A stretch of 64,000 nucleotides of DNA from Pseudomonas svalbardensis. GTDB taxonomy: Bacteria; Pseudomonadota; Gammaproteobacteria; Pseudomonadales; Pseudomonadaceae. Below the pieces are notes generated by a model. It was not told the DNA's origin. It made no database searches and saw only the letters and a list, made by a program, of their open reading frames with translations. The translations under genes and the position numbers were made by a program. The stretch covers positions 3,607,501 through 3,671,500 of the forward strand of contig NZ_CP125619.1 in the NCBI RefSeq assembly GCF_030053115.1. Direction: 5' to 3'. Positions 17,082 to 25,677 of the stretch are shown here, one piece after another. The first letter of the stretch is position 1. Each line of letters opens with the position of its first letter.

Positions 17082-17972
17082 TGCCGTCGACTCACCTGCA
17101 GCCGCACCCAACACCAGTTCCATAAAAGCCTTCGACGCGGCACTGTGATAGTTGTTTTTGCGTCGGAGCAGCGCGGCCCCTCGTTTGGGCGCCTCCCCCA
17201 ACAACGGGATTTTGCTCAACGCCCGGTCTTCGGTGGCAATGGGCTCCGGAAGGATGGTGGCGATGGCCGTGTGCCGAATGACTTCCAGCAAGGTGCTCAC
17301 CGAGTTGACCTCGATCACCACCTTCGGCGTGATCTGCTCCTGAGCAAAGTACTCATCAATGCGGGTACGGGTAACGAAGTCGGGGGCCAGCAGCGCAAAT
17401 TCCAGTTGCGCGACCTCTTGCGCGGACAACGCGACCTGGCTTTCGTATAACGGGTGATCGCGCCCCACCATGACGCCCAACGTCTCGGTAAACGCCGGGA
17501 TCGACTCGATGTCGGCATTTCTGACCTGGGTAAACGCGATGGCGATATCCAGTGAGTCATCCACCAGACCGGCCTCGATGTCATCCATCGACAGCTCGAA
17601 AATCTGTAGATGGATGTTCGGATACCGCGCCACGTAGTCGCGCACCAGCGGCCCCACCAGGTACGCCATGAACGTTGGGGTCATGGCCAGTCGCAAGGTG
17701 CCGCGGGATAAATCCTTCACGTCATGCAGCGCACGTTTGCCTGCCTCCAGTTCCACCAGCACCCGACGAGCACACTCGATGTAGGCCTCTCCCGCATCGG
17801 TGGGTTTCACCGTGCGCGAGGTTCGGTCGAACAGACTGACACCCAGGGTTTCTTCCAGTTGCCGGATCTGTTGGGACAGGGTCGGCTGCGAAACGTGAAG
17901 CGCCTCGGCGGCGCGGGTGAAACCGCCGTGGTCGGCAACCGCCAGCAAATAGCGCAAATGTCGGAGCAACAT
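17067..17972 (-). CDS. cynR: LysR-family regulator of the cyanate operon (CynR-like)
   Basis: A 301-residue LTTR: HTH in residues 1-60 (MLLRHLRYLLAVADHGGFTRAAEALHVSQPTLSQQIRQLEETLG), effector domain beyond ~90. It is divergent from cynS, the arrangement seen for CynR, which activates cyanate catabolism in the presence of cyanate. The assignment rests mainly on this context plus the general CynR-like N-terminus. The start codon is 124 bases from the cynS start. Confidence 0.85.
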   Translation of the reverse strand: MLLRHLRYLLAVADHGGFTRAAEALHVSQPTLSQQIRQLEETLGVSLFDRTSRTVKPTDAGEAYIECARRVLVELEAGKRALHDVKDLSRGTLRLAMTPTFMAYLVGPLVRDYVARYPNIHLQIFELSMDDIEAGLVDDSLDIAIAFTQVRNADIESIPAFTETLGVMVGRDHPLYESQVALSAQEVAQLEFALLAPDFVTRTRIDEYFAQEQITPKVVIEVNSVSTLLEVIRHTAIATILPEPIATEDRALSKIPLLGEAPKRGAALLRRKNNYHSAASKAFMELVLGAAAGESTASVFY

Positions 17973-17985
17973 GAGTAATCACCAT

Positions 17986-18003
17986 CTATAGGCTGTGCTT
18001 ATG
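17986..18003. promoter_or_regulatory. putative CynR operator dyad
   Basis: ATAGGC-TGT-GCTTAT at 17988-18002 is a near-perfect dyad (one mismatch) of the T-N11-A type, located 14 bases upstream of the cynR start and ~95 bases from cynS. Position and symmetry fit LTTR binding. Confidence 0.4.
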
Positions 18004-18096
18004 CACTGCATTGTACATCGGTCTTGGACGCTATGGATCGATCAGCAGAAGATTGCTCCACACCCAAGCAACATCACTCCCGACAGGAGAAACACC

Positions 18097-18564
18097 ATGC
18101 AACAATCCCACGCTTACAACGACCCAAGCCTGGCCCTGACCACGTCGATCCTCGATGCAAAAGCGCGCAAAAACCTGTCCTGGCAGGACCTGACCGACGG
18201 CACCGGTCTCGGCCTGGCCTACGTCACTGCCGCCCTGCTCGGTCAGCACCCGCTGCCGGAAAGCGCCGCCAAAGTGATTGGCGAGAAACTGGACCTGGAC
18301 GCCGACACCGTGGCCCGCCTGCAGATCATCCCGTTGCGCGGCAGCCTCTCGGGTGTCCCAACCGATCCGACCATCTACCGCTTCTACGAAATGATCCAGA
18401 TTTACGGCACCACCTTGAAAGCCCTGGTTCATGAGCAATTCGGCGACGGCATCATCAGTGCGATCAACTTCAAGCTCGACATGAAGAAAGTCGAAGACCC
18501 GGAAGGCGGCTCCCGCGCAGTGATTACCCTCGACGGCAAGTTCCTGCCACTGCGTCCTTTTTAA
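18097..18564 (+). CDS. cynS: cyanate hydratase (cyanase)
   Basis: A 155-residue cytosolic enzyme that converts cyanate plus bicarbonate to ammonia and CO2. It has the helical N-domain ([32 protein letters not shown]) and the C-terminal catalytic domain. The active-site residues are in place as R95, E98 ([13 protein letters not shown]) and S121 (DGIISAINF), one lower than the E. coli numbering. AGGAGA six bases upstream gives this start. The carbonic anhydrase downstream would recapture the CO2 as bicarbonate. Confidence 0.97.
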   Translation: MQQSHAYNDPSLALTTSILDAKARKNLSWQDLTDGTGLGLAYVTAALLGQHPLPESAAKVIGEKLDLDADTVARLQIIPLRGSLSGVPTDPTIYRFYEMIQIYGTTLKALVHEQFGDGIISAINFKLDMKKVEDPEGGSRAVITLDGKFLPLRPF

Positions 18565-18593
18565 GTGGATACCGGCCGCACCACGACGCTGTA

Positions 18594-18720
18594 TCCGTAG
18601 CAGCTGTCGAGCCTGCGAGGCTGTGTTCGAGCCGGGGTCGCGCTCGACCGAAGTTCTCGCCAGATCCAGGCGACTGCTGCGCAGCCGAACGCAGCCTCGC
18701 GGGCTCGGCAGCTACTACAA
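18594..18720. repeat. REP-like palindrome pair between cynS and cynT
   Basis: GTAGCAGCTGTCGAGCCTGCGAGGCTG and its inverse GCAGCCTCGCGGGCTCGGCAGCTACTAC flank ~65 bases and would form a long hairpin in the cynS-cynT transcript. Related single copies lie near 10250 and 22690. Confidence 0.75.
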
Positions 18721-18754
18721 AATAATCACTCGATTCACGTATGAGGACATCGCT

Positions 18755-19417
18755 ATGAAAGCGCTCATCGAAGGTTTTTTGAAGTTCCAGAAAGACGCCT
18801 TTCCGCAACGGACCGACCTGTTCAAACACCTGGCCACCACCCAGCATCCGGGCACGCTGTTCATCACCTGTTCCGACAGCCGTGTCGTGCCGGAACTGCT
18901 GACCCAACAAGAACCCGGTGAACTGTTTGTGATCCGCAATGCCGGCAACATCGTGCCCTCCTACAGCCCTCACCCCGGCGGTGTGTCGGCCACGGTCGAA
19001 TATGCGGTCGCGGTGCTCGGCGTCACCGACATTGTGATCTGCGGGCACTCGGATTGCGGCGCCATGACCGCCGTTGCCAAATGCAAATGCATGGACCACC
19101 TGCCCGCCGTCAGCGGCTGGTTGCAACACGCCGAGTCAGCGAAAGTCATCAACGAATCCCGCCCTCATGCCAATGAAGCGGCGAAGGTGAGCTCAATGGT
19201 TCGGGAGAATGTCATCGCGCAACTGGCCAATATCCAGACGCATCCGAGCGTGCGCCTGGCTCAGGAGAAAGGCCTGTTGAATTTGCATGGTTGGGTTTAT
19301 GACATCGAGACCGGTTCGGTCGACGCCCTGGATGCCGACAGCCACCGTTTTGTGGCGCTCGCCGAGTATCCGGACACCTGCGCCCTTCAAGCACGATCCA
19401 TAGAAGCAGCAGCCTGA
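18755..19417 (+). CDS. cynT: beta-class carbonic anhydrase of the cyanate locus
   Basis: A 220-residue beta-carbonic anhydrase. The zinc ligands and catalytic dyad are visible: C39 and D41 in [12 protein letters not shown]98 and C101 in [15 protein letters not shown] eight bases before the ATG supports the start; upstream codons belong to the REP pair. It interconverts CO2 and bicarbonate, supplying the bicarbonate used by cyanase. The order cynS-cynT is reversed relative to the E. coli cynTSX operon, and there is no cynX. Confidence 0.92.
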   Translation: MKALIEGFLKFQKDAFPQRTDLFKHLATTQHPGTLFITCSDSRVVPELLTQQEPGELFVIRNAGNIVPSYSPHPGGVSATVEYAVAVLGVTDIVICGHSDCGAMTAVAKCKCMDHLPAVSGWLQHAESAKVINESRPHANEAAKVSSMVRENVIAQLANIQTHPSVRLAQEKGLLNLHGWVYDIETGSVDALDADSHRFVALAEYPDTCALQARSIEAAA

Positions 19418-19449
19418 AGCGTGTATCCATTGGCACCGAGGCGATCGAC

Positions 19450-19478
19450 GCAGCGCTCCCGGCTCACGGGAGCGCTGC
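19450..19478. terminator. 12-bp perfect hairpin after cynT
   Basis: GCAGCGCTCCCG-GCTCA-CGGGAGCGCTGC between convergent cynT and the BON gene. There is no T-run, so termination is likely but not certain. Confidence 0.55.
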
Positions 19479-19497
19479 ACTGACACGATCGACTGGG

Positions 19498-19848
19498 TTA
19501 TTTATCGTCGATCTTTGTTGACGATTGTGGCCGATTCTCAGGGGCCTCTTCAGCGTTGGGTGGTTCTGGAATGCTGCCTGGCGTGAACACGTGAGTCAGC
19601 AAGTCTTTGGCATCGACTTCGACGACCCCCTGAACCGAACGGGCCAGAGCAACAGCCTGCTCACACTGTTTATGGGTGTTGACGCGACCGCTCAATGCCA
19701 CCGTGCCCCCGTGGGTTTTGACATGGATTTGCAGGCCAAGGCTGGGTTCAGCCATTGCCAGGGCTGACTTCACCCTCGCGGTAATCCACGTGTCGTGAAC
19801 GCCCCTTTCCAGATCATGAGAGTATTGTTGAAAGGAATGAAGTTTCAT
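19498..19848 (-). CDS. BON-domain protein
   Basis: A 116-residue protein with one BON domain at ~residues 18-85 (DTWITARVKSALAMAEPSLGLQIHVKTHGGTVALSGRVNTHKQCEQAVALARSVQGV). BON domains are thought to bind membranes or outer-membrane partners, as in OsmY. No convincing signal peptide is seen, unlike OsmY. The tail (PEPPNAEEAPENRPQS) is Pro/Glu-rich and likely disordered. Confidence 0.85.
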   Translation of the reverse strand: MKLHSFQQYSHDLERGVHDTWITARVKSALAMAEPSLGLQIHVKTHGGTVALSGRVNTHKQCEQAVALARSVQGVVEVDAKDLLTHVFTPGSIPEPPNAEEAPENRPQSSTKIDDK

Positions 19849-20015
19849 GGTGTAACCCTCTCTCCGTCATCGGATGCACTGCCCGTCCATTGGCTGTGCA
19901 GCCTTGACTCTCAGGCGAGCGTTTTGGACATCTGATACGTTTTGGAGTGCTCGCCACGCCCATACAGACGCACATTAAGTATAGTGCGGCCGTTGACTGG
20001 GGTCGTGGTGCTGGA

Positions 20016-21518
20016 TCAGCGTTTGACCGACAGATCCGTCTGGGTCATGCGACTGCGGATCGTGAACACCCCATCTCCCGAGAGAATCGCACTGCGAGCA
20101 AACAGACGACCGCTCTCCCAGTTCGAAAGCCCCAGTTCCGGCTTGTTCAGCGCGTACTGTCCGTCGACCCAGCGGGTAATCCCGTTGCCGACAAAAGGTG
20201 CGTTGACCGCGTTGTAGAAGCGTTCCTGAGCCGCGGCATCTTCACTGATCAACGACACGGTGAATTGCGGGCTATAGCGATTGAACAACTCGATGGCGCT
20301 GTCCAGGTCATCGACAATCTTCAGGCTGACTTCTGGGGTTTCTTCCCATTCCCACTCCCGGCCCAACTGATCCTCGGGCAGCGGTTCGGCCAACGCTTCG
20401 GTTTGATAGCCTTCGGCGCGGTACACCTCAACGCTGGCAGTCTGCCAATCGGTCGGCAAGTACGGCTCGCTGCCTTCGACGATGTGCAATTTGCAGCCCT
20501 GCCCGCGTGCGGTGCCGGCCTGTTGCAGCGCGTCGAGGAACAGCGGCAGCAATTGCACAACACGGTCACGGTGAATCAGGCAGACGTTCATCGTGTTGCA
20601 GACTTTGCGATCCAGCGAGTTGCGCACTACCGCGGCAAAGCGCTTGGCATTGGCGTCCTTGTCGGCGATCAACCAGGCGCCACCGGTGCCGTGCAGGCTG
20701 ACGGCGGTGCCGGCCTGCTGGGCGATGCTGCCCAATTGACTGACAGCGCGACCCGAACCACGGGCCACCGCCAGCGACAGACGCCGGTCGGCGAACATCG
20801 CCCAACCGGCCGCGTGATTGACGCTTTCCACCAGCGACACCGCGCCGGTCGGCAACCCGGCGTCGCTCAGTGCCGGATTCAGCGCGTGGGTGACGATGGC
20901 TTGCGCCGTGCCCAACGCATCGCTACCAATGCGCAACACCGCCGTGTTACCCGTACGCAACACACCGGCGGCGTCGGCGAAGACGTTCGGTCGCCCTTCG
21001 AAGACGAACGCGACGATGCCGAGCGGCGAGACCACTTGCTCGACTTTCCAACCGTCATGCTCGATGCAACTGACCACTTTGCCGCGCGTGGCCGACGCAT
21101 CGCGCCAGGCCCTGAGGCCGGCGATCATGTCGCGGCGCATGCGTTCATCCGCCAGAAGCCGCGTGGTGGAACGTCCACGGGCCTTGGCCCGCTCGATGTC
21201 GGCCAGGTTGGCGGCTTCGATCAAGGCCCAGCAGTCAGGGTTTTCCAGGCGTTGGGCGAAGCGATCAAAGAACTCGCTGATGGCTTGATCGGAGACCGCG
21301 GCCATTGCGCTGAACGCCGCTTCGGCACGCTCGATTGCAATGGCCGCCGCTTGCTGGTCAGCCACCGGAATCAGCAACAATTCGCCGCTGACCTGCTCCA
21401 CCAGCAAATGGTCCCCGGGCTGAAAACGCGCGGCCAATTCGGGGCTGACCACAGAGACACGATTCCCGGCGAAAGGGATAGGCGTGCCAGCGACTAGACG
21501 TTCGAGCGCAAGAGACAT
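20016..21518 (-). CDS. ProA-like aldehyde dehydrogenase (glutamate-5-semialdehyde dehydrogenase family)
   Basis: A 500-residue aldehyde dehydrogenase-fold protein resembling ProA: PLGIVAFVFEGRPNVFADAAGVLRTGNTAVLRIGSDA is the ProA-type NADP-binding block, and the nucleophile lies in KVCNTMNVCLIHR (Cys at about residue 307). It is some 80 residues longer than ProA, with an extra N-terminal segment of ~50 residues. No proB is adjacent. It follows the glutaminase gene on the same strand, so it may act on a glutamate-derived semialdehyde, but the substrate is unproven. Confidence 0.8.
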   Translation of the reverse strand: MSLALERLVAGTPIPFAGNRVSVVSPELAARFQPGDHLLVEQVSGELLLIPVADQQAAAIAIERAEAAFSAMAAVSDQAISEFFDRFAQRLENPDCWALIEAANLADIERAKARGRSTTRLLADERMRRDMIAGLRAWRDASATRGKVVSCIEHDGWKVEQVVSPLGIVAFVFEGRPNVFADAAGVLRTGNTAVLRIGSDALGTAQAIVTHALNPALSDAGLPTGAVSLVESVNHAAGWAMFADRRLSLAVARGSGRAVSQLGSIAQQAGTAVSLHGTGGAWLIADKDANAKRFAAVVRNSLDRKVCNTMNVCLIHRDRVVQLLPLFLDALQQAGTARGQGCKLHIVEGSEPYLPTDWQTASVEVYRAEGYQTEALAEPLPEDQLGREWEWEETPEVSLKIVDDLDSAIELFNRYSPQFTVSLISEDAAAQERFYNAVNAPFVGNGITRWVDGQYALNKPELGLSNWESGRLFARSAILSGDGVFTIRSRMTQTDLSVKR

Positions 21519-21689
21519 GAAGCGGTTTCACCATGCTGTGGGCGGCCGGAAAATGTATAGGAAAATCCCTGGAGCGTCATTAACCGCACGCCTGACCGGT
21601 GATCGAAAACCCGGCGGCCCGGCACACGGCCCTCCTACGCTAAAAGAGGTACACGCAGCCGGGTCGAAGCGTTGCCGCGCTGACCCGGT

Positions 21690-22598
21690 CTAGAACACCG
21701 ACCAGCCAATCCGCTGACTCAGCAACTCCAGCGCGGCCATGCCCGCGAGGGAGTTGCCGGCGGTGTTCAACTCCGGCGACCAGACGCACACCGTGAATTG
21801 CCCCGGCACCACCGCGACAATCCCCCCGCCCACGCCGCTCTTGCCGGGCAAACCGACGCGATAGGCAAAATTGCCGGCTTCATCGTAGAGGCCGCTGGTG
21901 GCCATGATCGAGTTGACTTGCTGGGTCTGGCGGGCGGTTAGAATCTGTTCACCGCTGTGCTTGCAGAAACCGTCATTGGCCAGAAAACAGAACGCCCGCG
22001 CCAGATCCACGCAGCTCATGCGCAGGGCACAATGGCTGAAGTAACTGCGCAGTACCGCTTCGACGTCGTTGTGGAAATTGCCGAAAGACTGCATCAGATA
22101 AGCCATCGCCGCGTTGCGCGCACGATGCTGGTATTCGGACTCGGCGACCTTGCCGTCCACCATGACTTGCGGGTTGCCGGACAGCCGACGGACAAAATCG
22201 CGCATGGACAGGGCCGGCGCGGCAAAGCGTGACTGGTTGATGTCGCAGATCACCAGCGCACCGGCATTGATGAAGGGATTGCGCGGGCGCCCGCGCTCAA
22301 ACTCCAGTTGCACCAGCGAATTGAACGGCTGGCCGGAAGGCTCGTGACCCAGGCGTTTCCAAATGGCTTCGCCGGAGTGTCCGATGGCCTGCACCAGGCT
22401 GAACACCTTGGAAATACTCTGCACCGAGAACAGCGTATGGGCATCGCCGGCGCAATACAGTTCGCCGTCATTGCCATACACCGCGATGCCCAACTGATCG
22501 GCCGGCACCGTACCGAGGGCGGGAATGTAGTCAGCCACCTTTCCCTGGCCGATCAGGGGACGTACTGCGTCAAGGATCTCGTTCAACAGCGCTTGCAT
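21690..22598 (-). CDS. glsA: glutaminase
   Basis: A 302-residue serine-dependent glutaminase (beta-lactamase fold) hydrolysing glutamine to glutamate and ammonia. The N-terminus [26 protein letters not shown] and length match the GlsA/YbaS family. Catalytic SxxK is S61-K64 ([10 protein letters not shown]). The [24 protein letters not shown] and [12 protein letters not shown] blocks are conserved. Start 22598 is chosen by family length; GGAAC precedes it. The ProA-like gene follows 171 bases downstream. Confidence 0.95.
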   Translation of the reverse strand: MQALLNEILDAVRPLIGQGKVADYIPALGTVPADQLGIAVYGNDGELYCAGDAHTLFSVQSISKVFSLVQAIGHSGEAIWKRLGHEPSGQPFNSLVQLEFERGRPRNPFINAGALVICDINQSRFAAPALSMRDFVRRLSGNPQVMVDGKVAESEYQHRARNAAMAYLMQSFGNFHNDVEAVLRSYFSHCALRMSCVDLARAFCFLANDGFCKHSGEQILTARQTQQVNSIMATSGLYDEAGNFAYRVGLPGKSGVGGGIVAVVPGQFTVCVWSPELNTAGNSLAGMAALELLSQRIGWSVF

Positions 22599-22685
22599 GC
22601 CGGGTTCCGAAGTCTCGCCCCATGGGATTGTGGGGACACAGACGCTAGACGCCAGCGGTCGAGGCCGGATCACATGCCACCGGCT

Positions 22686-22736
22686 CTCTGTAGCAGCTGT
22701 CGAGCCCCAGCGAGGCTGCGTTCTAGCTGAGCAATT
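22686..22736. repeat. single REP-like palindrome upstream of glsA
   Basis: GTAGCAGCTGTCGAGCCCCAGCGAGGCTGCG belongs to the same repeat class as the pair at 18594-18720. Confidence 0.6.
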
Positions 22737-22901
22737 TCAGGGTTACGTATCACAGTGTGTACAGCCCCGCCCCCGACACACCCCGCCTCTAAAACCCCAC
22801 GCCAAAGACACATCGCAGATACACCTGCTTGATGAACTGTGCCTGTCGATTGGCCACGCCGATCAGAGCGCTCAACTCACTCAATGCTACGGAGTATCAC
22901 C

Positions 22902-23105
22902 ATGTTCAAACTCTCGACTTCTTCTTTGACCCTCGGCCTGATCATCGCTGGCGGCCTGGCCCTGTCCAACGTGGCTTCAGCCTCTGAGTCCGAGGCGTTC
23001 AGCATGAAACAACTGGCCCACGGCTACAGCCAGGTCCAGGCCGACTCGGCAGAAAAACCGGCGGAAGGTAAATGTGGCGAAGGCAAGTGCGGCGCCGGCG
23101 AGTAA
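22902..23105 (+). CDS. hvfA: HvfA/bufferin-type EGKCG-repeat secreted precursor peptide
   Basis: A 67-residue precursor: signal peptide (MFKLSTSSLTLGLIIAGGLALSNVASA), a short linker, and a C-terminal tandem EGKCGEGKCGAGE. The only two Cys residues are in these EGKCG motifs. EGKCG repeats behind a signal peptide are the hallmark of HvfA-type bufferins, copper-buffering RiPPs whose Cys residues are converted to thio-oxazole rings by DUF692 (MNIO) enzymes with DUF2063 partners. GGAG eight bases upstream fixes the ATG. Followed after 57 bases by a DoxX-family gene, as in Hvf loci, but no DUF692 or DUF2063 gene is in the window. Naming is by motif and context. Confidence 0.78.
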   Translation: MFKLSTSSLTLGLIIAGGLALSNVASASESEAFSMKQLAHGYSQVQADSAEKPAEGKCGEGKCGAGE

Positions 23106-23162
23106 CCCAATGTGTGGGGCACCGCGGTGCCCCTCCTCCCTCACTGAACGGAGATCAAGCCC

Positions 23163-23678
23163 ATGTCCACCTCACTCTCTTCGGCTGTGAAAGGCCTGCA
23201 CCTGAACCTCGACCGTGCCGGTAGCTGGATTGCGCCGCTGACCCTGCGGGTGTTCCTTGCCTGGGAGTTCTTCGAATCAGGCCTGGAAAAATTCAATGGC
23301 GAAAACTGGTTTGCCGATATTCAGGACAGCTTCCCGTTCCCCTTCAACCACGTGCCGGCCACGCTGAACTGGGACCTGTCGATGTGGGCCGAACTGATCT
23401 GCGCCCTGGCCATACTGGTCGGCCTGGGAACGCGGATCTCGGCAATCATTTTGATCGTGGTCACGGTCGTCGCGACCGCCGCCGTTCACTGGCCGGCCGA
23501 TTGGTCTACATTGAGTGAGCTTGCCCAGGGTTACGCCATCAGCAACAAGGGTCACGGCAACTTCAAACTGCCGCTGATCTACCTCGCGGCCTTTATGCCG
23601 CTGTTGCTCTCGGGTGCCGGCAAGCTCAGCCTCGATGCGCTGCTGGCTCGAGTCTTCTGGCGCCGCGATAACCGCTGA
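23163..23678 (+). CDS. hvfX: DoxX-family membrane protein (HvfX-like)
   Basis: A 171-residue inner-membrane protein with about four helices. The DoxX pattern is clear: [17 protein letters not shown] near residue 27, then [27 protein letters not shown], and a final [21 protein letters not shown]. In bufferin loci a DoxX-like protein (HvfX) accompanies the precursor and is proposed to help maturation or redox quality control. AACGGAGATC precedes the ATG. It is the second gene of the probable hvfA operon. Confidence 0.85.
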   Translation: MSTSLSSAVKGLHLNLDRAGSWIAPLTLRVFLAWEFFESGLEKFNGENWFADIQDSFPFPFNHVPATLNWDLSMWAELICALAILVGLGTRISAIILIVVTVVATAAVHWPADWSTLSELAQGYAISNKGHGNFKLPLIYLAAFMPLLLSGAGKLSLDALLARVFWRRDNR

Positions 23679-23771
23679 AACGCCAGGGACTCGATACGTC
23701 AAGAACCCAGCATCGACGACTTACAGCCCCAACAAGCTTCACCCCACTCACATGCGAAGAAAGGAGCCACC

Positions 23772-24470
23772 ATGAGCGTGACCACCCAATGGATCGAGAT
23801 CGACAGCGCCGACGGAAAATTCGGCGCTTACCTGGCCATTCCGCACACCCGCAAAGGCCCGGGGATCGTGTTGATCCAGGAAATCTTTGGCGTGAATGAA
23901 CACATCCGCTCGGTCGCCGAACAATACGCTGCCGACGGTTACCTGGTGATTGCACCAGACCTGTTCTGGCGCAGCGGCCACCGCATCGAACTGACCTACG
24001 ACGAGGCCGGTTGGAAACGCGCCGTCGAGTTGATGAACACCACCGACATCAGCAAGGCACAGACCGACATCGAACTGGCCATCGACGCCTTGAAAGCCCA
24101 GCCGGGTCTGGACGGCGGCATCGCCTCGATTGGTTACTGCTTCGGTGGTTTGCTCTCGTACCACACCGCCGCCAATGGACTGGTGGACGTGGCCATCGCC
24201 TATTACGGCGGCGGAATCCAGAATCAGCTGGACCGGGCCGATGAAATCGAAGTGCCGCTGCTGATGCACTTCGGTGAACAGGACAGCCACATCCCACTGG
24301 AAGCCGTGGAGAAAATCGCCGAGCGTTTCGATACCAACGATAACGTCGAAATTGTCGTGTATCCGGAAGCCGAACATGGCTTCAACTGCTCGCATCGCGA
24401 CAGCTACAACCAGCGCGCAGCGGTTGAGGCACATGGCAACACGCTGATCTTTTTGGGTATGGAACTGTAA
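23772..24470 (+). CDS. dienelactone hydrolase family protein
   Basis: A 232-residue alpha/beta hydrolase. The Cys-Asp-His triad coincides with classic dienelactone hydrolase numbering: C123 (IGYCFGG), D171 (GEQDSH) and H202 (AEHGFNC). AAAGGAG precedes the ATG. It lies 93 bases after the DoxX gene on the same strand and ends at a strong terminator, so it may belong to the same transcript. No chlorocatechol genes are nearby; the substrate is unknown. Confidence 0.92.
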   Translation: MSVTTQWIEIDSADGKFGAYLAIPHTRKGPGIVLIQEIFGVNEHIRSVAEQYAADGYLVIAPDLFWRSGHRIELTYDEAGWKRAVELMNTTDISKAQTDIELAIDALKAQPGLDGGIASIGYCFGGLLSYHTAANGLVDVAIAYYGGGIQNQLDRADEIEVPLLMHFGEQDSHIPLEAVEKIAERFDTNDNVEIVVYPEAEHGFNCSHRDSYNQRAAVEAHGNTLIFLGMEL

Positions 24471-24482
24471 GGCCAGGCGAGC

Positions 24483-24513
24483 AAAAGGGGACTTCCAGAG
24501 TCCCCTTTTTTGT
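24483..24513 (+). terminator. rho-independent terminator after dienelactone hydrolase gene
   Basis: AAAAGGGGACT-TCCAG-AGTCCCCTTTTTT: 11-bp stem with T-run. It lies just past the end of the minus-strand nitrilase remnant and could serve both. Confidence 0.92.
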
Positions 24514-24522
24514 ATCTGCCGT

Positions 24523-25057
24523 TTAACGACTGATTTCTTCCACAGTATCGGTCACCGCCAGTTTCGGATGCGCACTGCGCTCATGCGCATGGGCTGTCGG
24601 TGTGCGGTCGATCAGCAGGCTCAACAGTTCTGGACGGCTGTAGTGACCGCGCGAATCCATCATGCGTTTGCGCTTGTCGATCAGGCCCATGTCGAGGTCG
24701 ACGATCACCTCGCCTTCGCCTTCGCCTTCGGTCAGCGAGCCCAGCACTACGCCGTCCGGGCTGATGATCGCGGTAAAGCAACCACCGGAAATGGGGCCGA
24801 TGGGGCAGCCGGTATCGGCCATGATTTGCGCCTGTTGCTCAGGGTTCAGCCAGGCCGTGGAGTTGACCACGAAGCACGCCGATTCCAGCGCGTGTTGACG
24901 AATGTTGACTTCCATTTGCGAGGTAAACAGCGGGTCAGCAAACGACCCTGGGTACATCGAGGCGTGGATCTGTTCGCCGTCGGCCATCAAGGCGTAACGG
25001 GCCAGCGGGTTGTAATGTTCCCAGCACGCCAGTTGGCCGATGCGCCCTACCGCGCTG
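24523..25057 (-). pseudogene. C-terminal remnant of an aliphatic nitrilase
   Basis: The frame encodes about 175 residues matching the second half of a nitrilase, with the nucleophile in [20 protein letters not shown] and the block [13 protein letters not shown]. The N-terminal ~150 residues, including the catalytic Glu and Lys, are missing; upstream of about 25057 the similarity stops abruptly and another fragment begins on the other strand. A Glu-Gly triplet repeat (EGEGEGEV) sits near 24720. It is presumably inactive. Confidence 0.82.
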
Positions 25058-25306
25058 TCGCTGCGACGCGCAGCGGAAAAGTCCCGCACGCTTGCACTGC
25101 AACGGCTCGACGCCTATCTGCTGCAAACACCCGGAACGACGCCTTGCTACACCAAGTTCAAGATGATCCGCGAGCGGGCCGCGACGTTCAATACCGGCTC
25201 GTTCTCACACTACGCGGAAGACCCGCTGATCCGGGCGCTACTGCTGTCGCTGACCGGTATCGGCGGCTCGGCCATTGTCGATGCGTTGAACTATGCGAAG
25301 TTCTAG
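25058..25306 (+). pseudogene. unidentified gene fragment (C-terminal ~80 codons)
   Basis: An open frame reading [34 protein letters not shown]... and ending at a stop codon. It looks like real protein (balanced helices, normal codon use), but the frame begins exactly where the nitrilase remnant breaks off and has no ribosome-binding site, so it is probably a 5'-truncated gene joined by a deletion. I do not recognise the family. The quoted residues are shortened from the full frame. Confidence 0.45.
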
Positions 25307-25503
25307 CAGCAACGGGTATTACATTTCCCAAGGCCGAAACGGGCCTCCTGACGCTCACGGAAAAACGCCGAATAGCTCATGACCGGTTCGCCGGGACGAT
25401 TGAGCGCCATTTGCGCAACGTAGTTATCGTAATCGGGCACGCCGACCATCAAACGCGCGCCCTGGCTGAGGAACTTCGCGACATGCTGCAGTTTGCGGTA
25501 CAT
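25303..25503 (-). CDS. ybdD: YbdD/YjiX-family small protein
   Basis: A 66-residue protein starting MYRKLQHVAKFLSQGARLM with the family-defining VGVPDYDNYVAQM, then SAFFRERQEARFG and a terminal Cys-Cys. YbdD-type proteins are normally encoded directly after the peptide/pyruvate transporter genes cstA/btsT and interact functionally with them. No such transporter is here, so this is an orphan copy. The internal Met at 25503 is chosen because it matches the family N-terminus. Confidence 0.8.
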   Translation of the reverse strand: MYRKLQHVAKFLSQGARLMVGVPDYDNYVAQMALNRPGEPVMSYSAFFRERQEARFGLGKCNTRCC

Positions 25504-25677
25504 GGCAATTCTCTCTATGAGTGTGGGGCTGGCCCATGAAACCGCACTGATGTATCTGCAATGTGTCAGCACCGGGGCGCTTTGTATGTTCAAGTATCAA
25601 ACGCATCGATGCTCAACGCCCGGCTCGTTCTCACGCTAGGCTGAAGAGTAACGACATCGTGAAAGGAGGCGTTTGAG

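Noticed and set aside
19947..21497. 516-codon open frame on the plus strand
   Set aside because: Antisense shadow of the ProA-like gene; Arg/His/Gln-rich, no family pattern, no ribosome-binding site.
24700..24735. GGCGAA triplet/hexamer repeat considered as a phase-variation tract
   Set aside because: It lies in a dead nitrilase remnant and is in multiples of three, so it would not switch a frame.
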